The notes under the pieces were generated by a model. It searched no databases, was not told where the DNA came from, and worked only from the letters and a program-made list of their open reading frames with translations. A DNA stretch of 34,786 nucleotides. Source: DATKZS01 sp035527835 [NCBI: bacterium]. Its GTDB lineage: Bacteria; RBG-13-61-14. Made by a program: the position numbers and the translations under genes. The stretch is from positions 1 through 34,786 of the forward strand of contig DATKZS010000169.1 of NCBI GenBank assembly GCA_035527835.1. The letters run 5' to 3'. Of the stretch, positions 27,565 through 34,786 are shown piece after piece (within the stretch, counting starts at the first letter, position 1; the number at the start of each line of letters is the position of its first letter).

Positions 27565-28413
27565 ATGGCTGACAAAGAAAAAACCGAAGCTTTGCCCACG
27601 GACGGCGAACCCGCAGACAAGAACCCCGAAGAGAACCAGGAGGCGGAGAAAAAGGGCGAAGAACTCGGCGGCCGCATGACCTTCATCGAGCACCTCGAAG
27701 AGCTGCGCCAGCGCATCATCATCAGCCTGCTCACCGTGGCGGCGACTTTCCTGGTCATCTATTCGACCGATGAGGTCAAGACCATCGAGGGCTACTTCAT
27801 GAAGCCGCTCCGGGACGTGGTCAAGAAGTACGGGAGCTTCCAGTACACCTCGATGACGGAGGGCTTCATGTTCGACGTGAAGATCGCCCTGATCTCCGCG
27901 ATCTTCGTGTCCATTCCCATGCTGTTCTACCAGCTCTGGGCGTTCGTGGCGCCGGGCCTGTATAAGAAGGAGCGGCGGTACGTGGGCCCGTTCATCATCG
28001 CCTCCACCGTTTCGTTCGCCGCGGGGGCGGCGTTTTTTTATTTCCTGGTGTTCCCGCTGGGGGCGCAATTTTTCGCGTCGTTCGCGGAGAGCGAATGGAT
28101 CCAATTCAATCCCAAGCTCAGCGAGACCTTCTCCTTCGTGGTCATGATGGTGTTCGCCTTCGGGTTCGTCTTCGAGATCCCGCTGATCACGTTCATCCTG
28201 GCCCGGCTCGGGATCATCAACGTGGGGTTCTTGAACAAGAACCGCAAGTACGCCGTGCTCATCATCTTCGTGCTCGCCGCCATCTTCACCCCGCCTGACG
28301 TGGTCTCCCAGCTCCTCCTCGCAGGGCCGATGTGGGCGCTCTTCGAGATCTCCGTGCTCATCACTTGGATCTTCGGGCCGCGGAAAAAGAAGCCGGCCGA
28401 AGAGGCCGCCTAG
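27565..28413 (+). CDS. tatC: Twin-arginine translocase subunit TatC
   Basis: 282 residues. Six-helix receptor of the Tat pathway that binds twin-arginine signal peptides in the inner membrane. The family N-terminal motif MTFIEHLEELRQRI begins at ~38, after an unusually long acidic, charged cytoplasmic extension (residues 1-37, rich in Glu/Lys). Further signatures are LYKKERRYVGPF and FAFGFVFEIPLI with the conserved Glu, and LAAIFTPPDVVSQ. The start lacks a clear ribosome site, so translation may be coupled to tatB, whose stop is 12 nt upstream. The C-terminus is lysine-rich and positively charged. Confidence 0.95.
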   Translation: MADKEKTEALPTDGEPADKNPEENQEAEKKGEELGGRMTFIEHLEELRQRIIISLLTVAATFLVIYSTDEVKTIEGYFMKPLRDVVKKYGSFQYTSMTEGFMFDVKIALISAIFVSIPMLFYQLWAFVAPGLYKKERRYVGPFIIASTVSFAAGAAFFYFLVFPLGAQFFASFAESEWIQFNPKLSETFSFVVMMVFAFGFVFEIPLITFILARLGIINVGFLNKNRKYAVLIIFVLAAIFTPPDVVSQLLLAGPMWALFEISVLITWIFGPRKKKPAEEAA

Positions 28414-28446
28414 GCCCCGGGCCTCCCCCGCTTTTCACCGCCGGGT

Positions 28447-28475
28447 TTGCACCGGAGAGGCCCAGAATTTATACT
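28447..28475 (+). promoter_or_regulatory. Promoter of secA
   Basis: TTGCAC (28447-28452), 17 nt, TATACT (28470-28475). The start would be near 28482, giving a short leader that keeps the GAGG at 28486-28489. Confidence 0.5.
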
Positions 28476-28498
28476 ATTAGTTTTAGAGGATGAAATTG

Positions 28499-31400
28499 AT
28501 GTCCGTACTGAGCTCTTTAAATAACATCGCCGTCAGGATCTTCGGGTCGCAGAACGAGCGCGAGCTGCGCAAGGTCCGGCCGCTGGTCGAACAGATCAAT
28601 GATCTCGAGCCCAAGTACGAGGCCATGGACGATGACCGGCTGCGGGGCCTGGCCGGCGAGTGGCGGCGCGAGATCTACGGCGAGCCGTGGGAGGAGGCCC
28701 GGGACAAGAAGGACACGTTCACCGCGGACGAATGGGAGCGGCTGAAGCGAAAGCTCGACGAGCTCCTGCCCGAGGTCTTCGCGGCGACCCGGGAGGCGGC
28801 CAAGCGGACGCTGGGGCAGCGGCACTTCGACGTGCAGTTGATCGGCGGCATCGTGCTGCACCAGGGCAAAATATCCGAGATGAAGACCGGCGAGGGCAAG
28901 ACCCTGTCGTCCACCAGCCCGCTCGTCCTCAACGCCCTGCTCGGACTCGGCGTGCACGTGATCACGGTCAACGATTACCTGGCCAAGCGCGACTCCGAGT
29001 GGATGGGCCCGATCTTCAACCTGCTGGGCCTCACGGTGGGCGCGCTCCAACATGACATTGACGACGCCACCCGCAAGCAGGTCTATGCCTGCGACATCAC
29101 TTACGGGACCAATTCCGAGTTCGGCTTCGATTACCTGCGCGACAACTTAAAGCACCGCCTGGATGACATGGTCCAGCCCGACCCGCTCTATTTCGCGATC
29201 GTGGACGAGGTGGACTCGATCCTGATTGACGAGGCCCGGACGCCGCTCATCATCTCCGGCGAGGTGGACCGGGAGGACACCCAGGCCTTCGGTGAATTAA
29301 AGCCCGCGCTGGACCGCCTGGTGAAGAAGCAGAAGCAGACCGTGCGCAAGTTCTTCCTCGAAGCGCAGAAGCTGAAAAGAGAGAACGGCGAGGACGATTA
29401 CGACTACAACTTCAAGCTGGAGCAGGTGCACATCGGGGACCCCAAGAACCGCGAGCTCTTCAACCTGATCGCCACCGACAAGAGCACCAAGAAGAACATG
29501 GAGAAGGTGCGGAACCAGCTCCGCATGAACAAGACCGAGTATGAGCTGAAAAAGGGCCTGCTCTACGCCCTGAACGAGCAGGACAACACCATCGAGCTCA
29601 CGGAGGAGGGGCAGAAGGAGCTGACCGAGATGATCGGCGACGTGTTCATCCTGCCCGAGCTTTCCACGGCGGAGACCGTGATCAACGATGACGCCAAGCT
29701 GTCGCAGGTGGAGAAGGCCGAGCAGCTCGCGGCGCTGCAGCAGGACTACCAGCAAAAGAACGAAAAGCTCCACGCCATCAACCAGCTCCTCAAGGCCTAC
29801 AACATGTTCGAGCTGGATGACGAGTACGTGATCGAGGACGGCCGGGTGGTGATCGTGGACGAGTTCACCGGCCGCAAGATGGAGGGGCGGCGTTACTCGG
29901 ACGGCCTGCACCAGGCCATCGAGGCCAAGGAAGGCCTAACCATCGCCAAGGCCACCCAGACCATCGCCACCATTACGCTGCAGAATTATTTCCGCATGTA
30001 CAAGAAGCTCGCGGGCATGACCGGGACCGCCGACACCGAGGCCGAGGAGTTCCACAAGATTTACAAGCTCGAGGTAGCGGTGATCCCGACGCACATGCCC
30101 ATGGTCCGCACTGACAACGCGGACGTGATCTACAAAACGGAAAAGCAGAAGTTCACGGCGGTGGTGGAGGAAATCGAGGAGGTCTCGAGGCAGGGCCGGC
30201 CCATCCTGGTAGGCACGACCTCCGTCGAGAAGTCCGAGCGCCTCCACCGCATGCTCAAGAACCGCGGCGTGCGCCACAACGTCTTGAACGCCAAGTACCA
30301 CGAGCGGGAGGCCGAGATCGTGGCGCAGGCCGGGGCCAGGGGCGCGGTCACCATCTCGACCAACATGGCCGGCCGCGGCACCGACATCATCCTGGGCGGC
30401 AACCCCGAGATGACGGCCAAGACCATGGCCAAGGGCGACGAGGAGCGCTACCAGGAGCTGCTGTCCCGCTTCCGCTCCTCCTGGGAGGCCGAGCACCAGG
30501 AAGTGGTCAAGGCCGGCGGCCTGCACATCGTCGGCACCGAGCGCCACGAGTCCCGCCGCGTCGACAACCAGTTGCGCGGCCGCGCCGGCAGGCAGGGAGA
30601 CCCCGGCAGCTCCCGCTTCTACCTGTCCCTCGAAGACGACCTGATGCGCATCTTCGGCTCCGACTCGCTGGCCAAGATCATGGACCGCATCGGAATCGAG
30701 GACAACGAGCCCATCGAGCACCGCATGGTCTCGAGCGCCATCCAGCGCGCCCAGGGCAAGGTGGAGGAGCAGAACTTCGAGATCAGGAAGCGGCTCATCG
30801 AGTACGATGACGTCATGAACAAGCAGCGAGAGATCATCTACGGGCTCCGCCGCGAGATCATGAAGGCCGCCAGCGTGCGCGACAAGGTGGAGGCCGCGAT
30901 CGAGGACGTGGCCGCCGACATCGTGTACGGGTGCTGCGACGAGAAGACGCCGGAGGAGGAATGGGACTGGAAGGGAATGGGACTCAAAGCGGCGCAGATC
31001 TTCGGGATCGCCATTATCTTCGACCCGGAAAAGCTCGATTCCACCCATCCCGACGACCTCATCAAGATGATCACCGACGAGGCCAACAAAGGATACCTCT
31101 TCCGCCGCGAGCGGATCGGCGATGAGACCTTCGACCAGATCGAGAAGGACATCTACCTCTTCAATATTGACTCGCTGTGGCAGGACCACCTGCTGGACAT
31201 GGACCATCTCAAGGAGGGCATCGGGCTCGCCGGCTACGGCCAGCGCGACCCCCTGATCGAGTACAAGCGCGGGGCCTACACCCTGTTCGAGGAGTTCGAG
31301 TTCCGGGTCCACGCCGACGCGGTCCAGCGTGTCTTCCGCATCCAGCCCATAGACCCCAAGCAGGCCGAGCTCGAGCGCCGCCGCCGCATGATCCGCGGCA

Positions 31401-31576
31401 TCAGGCTGGGCCGCGGCGGCCGGCCCCCCGCCGCCGCCGACGGCGGCCGCGAGCCCCTCCAGCCATCAGAGGACCAGAAGCCCGTGACCTACCGCCGCGA
31501 GGGGGCCAAGGTCGGACGCAACGACCCCTGCCCCTGCGGCTCCGGCAAAAAATACAAAAAGTGCCACGGCGCCTGA
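28499..31576 (+). CDS. secA: Preprotein translocase ATPase SecA
   Basis: About 1,025 residues. The motor that drives unfolded preproteins through SecYEG. Signatures are MKTGEGKT (Walker A), [49 protein letters not shown] (Walker B), [13 protein letters not shown] and [13 protein letters not shown]. The C-terminal linker ends in the SEC-C zinc motif [16 protein letters not shown], which contacts SecB and ribosomes. The protein is over 100 residues longer than E. coli SecA. Most of the excess is a charged Lys/Glu-rich insertion in the preprotein-crosslinking domain (~275-365, [16 protein letters not shown] onward), of a kind seen in some other phyla. ATG 28499 was preferred to 28490 because the GAGG abuts the latter but lies 9 nt before the former. 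It has its own promoter and follows tatBC. Confidence 0.96.
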   Translation: MSVLSSLNNIAVRIFGSQNERELRKVRPLVEQINDLEPKYEAMDDDRLRGLAGEWRREIYGEPWEEARDKKDTFTADEWERLKRKLDELLPEVFAATREAAKRTLGQRHFDVQLIGGIVLHQGKISEMKTGEGKTLSSTSPLVLNALLGLGVHVITVNDYLAKRDSEWMGPIFNLLGLTVGALQHDIDDATRKQVYACDITYGTNSEFGFDYLRDNLKHRLDDMVQPDPLYFAIVDEVDSILIDEARTPLIISGEVDREDTQAFGELKPALDRLVKKQKQTVRKFFLEAQKLKRENGEDDYDYNFKLEQVHIGDPKNRELFNLIATDKSTKKNMEKVRNQLRMNKTEYELKKGLLYALNEQDNTIELTEEGQKELTEMIGDVFILPELSTAETVINDDAKLSQVEKAEQLAALQQDYQQKNEKLHAINQLLKAYNMFELDDEYVIEDGRVVIVDEFTGRKMEGRRYSDGLHQAIEAKEGLTIAKATQTIATITLQNYFRMYKKLAGMTGTADTEAEEFHKIYKLEVAVIPTHMPMVRTDNADVIYKTEKQKFTAVVEEIEEVSRQGRPILVGTTSVEKSERLHRMLKNRGVRHNVLNAKYHEREAEIVAQAGARGAVTISTNMAGRGTDIILGGNPEMTAKTMAKGDEERYQELLSRFRSSWEAEHQEVVKAGGLHIVGTERHESRRVDNQLRGRAGRQGDPGSSRFYLSLEDDLMRIFGSDSLAKIMDRIGIEDNEPIEHRMVSSAIQRAQGKVEEQNFEIRKRLIEYDDVMNKQREIIYGLRREIMKAASVRDKVEAAIEDVAADIVYGCCDEKTPEEEWDWKGMGLKAAQIFGIAIIFDPEKLDSTHPDDLIKMITDEANKGYLFRRERIGDETFDQIEKDIYLFNIDSLWQDHLLDMDHLKEGIGLAGYGQRDPLIEYKRGAYTLFEEFEFRVHADAVQRVFRIQPIDPKQAELERRRRMIRGIRLGRGGRPPAAADGGREPLQPSEDQKPVTYRREGAKVGRNDPCPCGSGKKYKKCHGA

Positions 31577-31655
31577 GGACACCCCTGCGGGTTGCAACCG
31601 GCTCGGAGCAAGCGGCGTCCCGGTTTCATCGCCCCGATTGCTCCTCGATTCCAGG

Positions 31656-31684
31656 TTGACTTTTCCACCGTCACCGGCTATGTA
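31656..31684 (+). promoter_or_regulatory. Promoter of the M6 protease gene
   Basis: TTGACT (31656-31661), 17 nt, TATGTA (31679-31684, running into TATAAAAA). The predicted leader is about 140 nt and contains the hairpin at 31721-31768. No clear secA terminator was found in 31577-31655. Confidence 0.5.
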
Positions 31685-31720
31685 TAAAAACAACGGCCTT
31701 GATTTCCGGGCCGCCAACAG

Positions 31721-31768
31721 CAGGGAAAAAATCATTGCTCGGGCGAATGCGAGAGTATTTTTTCCCTG
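31721..31768 (+). promoter_or_regulatory. Long hairpin in the M6 protease leader
   Basis: A perfect 12-bp stem CAGGGAAAAAAT (31721-31732) / ATTTTTTCCCTG (31757-31768) with an inner CTCG/CGAG stem. It is not followed by a T run, so it looks like an mRNA-stability or regulatory structure rather than a simple terminator. Confidence 0.5.
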
Positions 31769-31833
31769 GGCCAACATCGTGCAGCAGGGCATTCGACGTT
31801 TTAACATCAACCGATCAGGGAGGCGGACTATCC

Positions 31834-34786
31834 ATGATTAGAGGGGAAACCCTTGTCGCATTGTCAGTCCAACTTTTTTCGTTGGCGCTGTTCTCAGGCC
31901 TGGCCCTGGCGGTTCCTGCCGAGCCCAAGGAACACACGCTCACCCAGCCCGACGGGAAGACGGTCACGGCGCGGCTGTGGGGCGATGAGTGGGCGAACGG
32001 CTGGGAAACCAAAAGCGGCTACACGATCGTCAAGGCCGCTGACGGCTATTGGGTGTACGCCGAGCGCAGCGCCGGCGGCGCGATGGCGCCTTCCCGGGTC
32101 CGGGCCACCGAGGCTCCGCCCCCGGCGCTCGCCCCGCACCTGCGCCTTGCCGGTCCGGCCCTCCAACAAAGTCAGCAGGCGCAAAGCGCACCGCCTCCGG
32201 AAATGGGCGCCCCCGCCGCAGGGACCGACAACCTGCCGGTCATCCTGATCAACTTCAACGACACCTCCACCACCTACACCGCGCCCCAGTTCCAGTCCCT
32301 GCTCTTCGGGCAAAATCCTCCCGAGGCCACCGGCCCCGGCAGCATGAAGCAGTATTACCAGGAAGTCTCCTACGGCGCCTTGAACTTATCGGCGGGCCCA
32401 TCGGGGGCCGCCGGATGGTACGCCGCGGCCAACGGACACGATTATTACGGCAACGTAAACGGCACGGCCCGCGCCGCCGCCCTGGCCCGGGAGGCCATTA
32501 TCGCGGCGGACGCCGCCATTGACTTCTCACAGTACGACAACGACGGCGACTACTTGGTGGACACGGTCATCATCGTTCACCAGGGCCGCGGGGCCGAGGA
32601 GTCGGGCAACAATAACGACATCTGGTCGCACCACTGGAGCCTGTTAGGGGCGGGCGTGGGCTTGGCGATCTTGGACGGCGTCATCATCAACGACTACGTC
32701 ATCCAGCCGGAAAAATACGGGACTTCCAGCATGGTGGCCGTCGGCGTGTTCTGCCACGAGTTCGGCCACGCCCTCGGCCTGCCCGACCTCTATGACACCG
32801 ATGACTCATCGGAAGGCATCGGCAACTGGGGGGTCATGGGCTCCGGGAGTTGGAATTACCTCACGCGGGGCGGAGACTGCCCGGCCCACATGAGTGCGTG
32901 GTCCAAGTACAAGCTCGACTGGCTCACGCCGGTCCGCACGGTGGGCGCCATGAGCACCGTGTCCATCTCGCAGGCCGCGACCAACCAGGACGTTCACATG
33001 CTCCGGGAAAATCCGGGCGGGGTGGACTGGGAGTCCTGGTCCCATTCCGGGACCGGCGAATACTTCCTGGTCGAGAACCGGCAGAAGGTCGGCTTTGACC
33101 AGGGCCTGCCCGCGCCCGGCCTCCTGATCTGGCACGTTGACGAGGCTGCCCCACGCGACGGCACCGCCAACGCCAACGAGAGCGGCGTCCGCCTGGTGGA
33201 TCTCGAAGACGCCGACGGCCTCTTCCAGTTGGACCTCCATACGAACCGCGGCGACGCCGGCGATCCCTGGCCCGGCTCAGCCAACAAACACACCTTCGAT
33301 GACTCCACCACCCCCAATGCCCATCTCTACGACGCTTCCTCATCCGGCTGTTCCGTGACCAACATCAGCAGCTCCGGAAACCCCATGACCGCGACCCTGT
33401 ACTGCGCCGGCATGGACGATGCCGACGCTGACGGCATCATTGACTCCATCGAAAACACCTACTGCACCGGCGTCAACGATCCGGACACCGACGGCGACGG
33501 GCTCTGCGACGGCGACCGGCCGGTTTCCGGGACCTGTGTGGCTGGCGAGGACATTAACGGCAACGGCGTGGTTGACCCCGGCGAGACGGATCCCTGCGAC
33601 CCCGACACCGACGGCGACGGCATCAACGATTACATCGAAAAAATTCAGACGCCCTGTTTAAACCCGCTCGATAATGACACCGACCACGACGGCCTGATTG
33701 ACGGGACGACCGCGGGCGAGGATCAGGACGGCGACGGAGTGGTGGACCCCGGCGAAACCAACCCCTGCCTCGAAGACACCGACGGCGGCGGCGAGCCCGA
33801 CGGATCCGAAGTGGCCGGCGGCCGCGACCCGCTCAACCCCGCCGACGACATCGCCCCGGAGACCGCGGCCTACGACGCCGGCAGTACCGCCCCGCGCTGC
33901 TCCACCGGCCGCAGTCCCTGTATCGTCCCTTCCTCGCTCGTCAACTGTCGCGACAGCTTGCCCGTCATCTCCGAGCCGAATCAGCCCAATACCATCAACA
34001 CCAGCGCCTGCGCCGACGGGGACCAGGGCTTATACCACTCCGACGAGTCTATAGACGCCTTCAGCGTGACCAGGGTCGCCACCGGTTACTTCACCCCCAA
34101 CTCCTCCGTCCGGGTGGATGCCGCCGTGTACTGCAGTGACCCGGCCAATGATTATTATTACATTTATCACACCGACTCCGCGGCCTCGCCCTCCTGGTCC
34201 CTCATGGCCTCCGGCACCTGTCCCGGCGCCGGCATTCAGACCGTCTCCGGGACCTTTAACCTCGGACCGTCCACCGGCGACCAGGCCATCCGCGTCGTAT
34301 TCTCATGGAATACTTCATCCGCCGCCTGCGACAGCGGGGCATACACCGACCGTGACGACGTGGTGCTGGCCGTGGTCAACCCCTGCATTGACAACGACGG
34401 AGACGGCTACGGCCAAAACTGCGCCCTCGGGCCCGACTGCAACGACTCCGACACCACCATCAACCCGGGCCAGACCGAAGTAATGTGCGACGGCAAGGAC
34501 AACGACTGCGACGCGGGCACGCCTGACGACACCGATGGCGACGGTGACGGCTTAAGCTACTGCGATGAGCAACTCTACGGCACCAGCGATTCCGACCCCG
34601 ACTCCGACGATGACGGCATCACCGACGGCCTGGAAGTCCACATCTACGGCACCGATCCCGACAATCCCGACACTGACGGTGACGGCTTGAGTGACGGCGA
34701 TGAGGTTACCACGCATTTCACCAATCCGCTGAGCTGGGACAGTGATGGGGACTATATCCCGGACAATTACGAGGTGGAGCATATGA
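31834..34786 (+). CDS. Secreted M6-family metalloprotease with TSP3 and MopE-like repeats (3' end outside window)
   Basis: Open from ATG 31834 to the window edge, 984 residues seen, no stop. A signal peptide ends near residue 27-30 (LALA-VP). An M6 (immune inhibitor A-type) zinc metallopeptidase domain spans ~120-420 with [14 protein letters not shown], the HExxHxxGxxD site, at 308-318 and [12 protein letters not shown] after it. From ~527 come thrombospondin type 3 calcium-binding repeats ([14 protein letters not shown] type). A Cys-containing beta domain follows (~690-845), then a MopE-like motif ([36 protein letters not shown]), then more TSP3 repeats to the edge. It is probably a calcium-stabilised exported protease, either surface-anchored by a C-terminal sorting domain beyond the window or released. 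GGGAGG lies 10 nt before the ATG. Confidence 0.9.
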   Translation, partial: MIRGETLVALSVQLFSLALFSGLALAVPAEPKEHTLTQPDGKTVTARLWGDEWANGWETKSGYTIVKAADGYWVYAERSAGGAMAPSRVRATEAPPPALAPHLRLAGPALQQSQQAQSAPPPEMGAPAAGTDNLPVILINFNDTSTTYTAPQFQSLLFGQNPPEATGPGSMKQYYQEVSYGALNLSAGPSGAAGWYAAANGHDYYGNVNGTARAAALAREAIIAADAAIDFSQYDNDGDYLVDTVIIVHQGRGAEESGNNNDIWSHHWSLLGAGVGLAILDGVIINDYVIQPEKYGTSSMVAVGVFCHEFGHALGLPDLYDTDDSSEGIGNWGVMGSGSWNYLTRGGDCPAHMSAWSKYKLDWLTPVRTVGAMSTVSISQAATNQDVHMLRENPGGVDWESWSHSGTGEYFLVENRQKVGFDQGLPAPGLLIWHVDEAAPRDGTANANESGVRLVDLEDADGLFQLDLHTNRGDAGDPWPGSANKHTFDDSTTPNAHLYDASSSGCSVTNISSSGNPMTATLYCAGMDDADADGIIDSIENTYCTGVNDPDTDGDGLCDGDRPVSGTCVAGEDINGNGVVDPGETDPCDPDTDGDGINDYIEKIQTPCLNPLDNDTDHDGLIDGTTAGEDQDGDGVVDPGETNPCLEDTDGGGEPDGSEVAGGRDPLNPADDIAPETAAYDAGSTAPRCSTGRSPCIVPSSLVNCRDSLPVISEPNQPNTINTSACADGDQGLYHSDESIDAFSVTRVATGYFTPNSSVRVDAAVYCSDPANDYYYIYHTDSAASPSWSLMASGTCPGAGIQTVSGTFNLGPSTGDQAIRVVFSWNTSSAACDSGAYTDRDDVVLAVVNPCIDNDGDGYGQNCALGPDCNDSDTTINPGQTEVMCDGKDNDCDAGTPDDTDGDGDGLSYCDEQLYGTSDSDPDSDDDGITDGLEVHIYGTDPDNPDTDGDGLSDGDEVTTHFTNPLSWDSDGDYIPDNYEVEHM

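Overview
GC-rich bacterial chromosome segment with no phage, plasmid or transposase genes. It looks like a Gram-negative, Deltaproteobacteria-grade organism (Desulfobacterota, Myxococcota or a related uncultured phylum). The grounds are an Acidithiobacillus-type gshA with a bacterial gshB, two secreted lipoproteins, an M6 protease with thrombospondin-3 and MopE-like calcium-binding repeats, and many environmental-type intergenic palindromes. The phylum cannot be fixed from the sequence alone.

Layout. 1-2.4 kb, minus strand: a nifS-like / nifU-like iron-sulfur pair. The NifS homologue lacks its PLP lysine, and the NifU homologue carries a C-terminal zinc ribbon. 2.7-9.8 kb, plus: two tandem paralogous lipoproteins of about 1,177 residues with an unrecognised N-terminal domain, two fibronectin-III domains and further Ig-like domains. 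10.4-16.9 kb, minus: gshB and gshA (glutathione synthesis), a GH2 exo-beta-glucosaminidase-like enzyme, an RNase HI and a coiled-coil C4 zinc-ribbon protein, then a CAU tRNA with a consensus promoter. 17.4-25.1 kb, plus: uvrA and two overlapping membrane-anchored alkaline-phosphatase-superfamily genes that lack the sulfatase formylglycine cysteine. 25.2-31.6 kb, plus: a MoxR ATPase, terC, tatB, tatC and secA, so a stress/metal pair is followed by the Tat and Sec export machinery. 31.8 kb to the end, plus: an exported M6 metalloprotease running off the window.

The most unusual content is intergenic. Many gene junctions carry palindromic elements whose arms are built from 2-4 tandem units of 8-10 nt. 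There are at least five sequence families with one architecture, and unit number or order often differs between the two arms. One element supplies the last codons and the stop of terC, and another abuts the stop codon of the GH2 gene. The largest (9889-10375) is bounded by a perfect 19-bp inverted repeat. It contains an array of small hairpins whose tetraloops read TTNA left of the centre and TNAA right of it, so the whole array has dyad symmetry. A separate 87-bp palindrome lies in the 5' leader of the first phosphatase-superfamily gene.

All functions are read from motifs and remembered family knowledge. No alignment, folding or database search was run.
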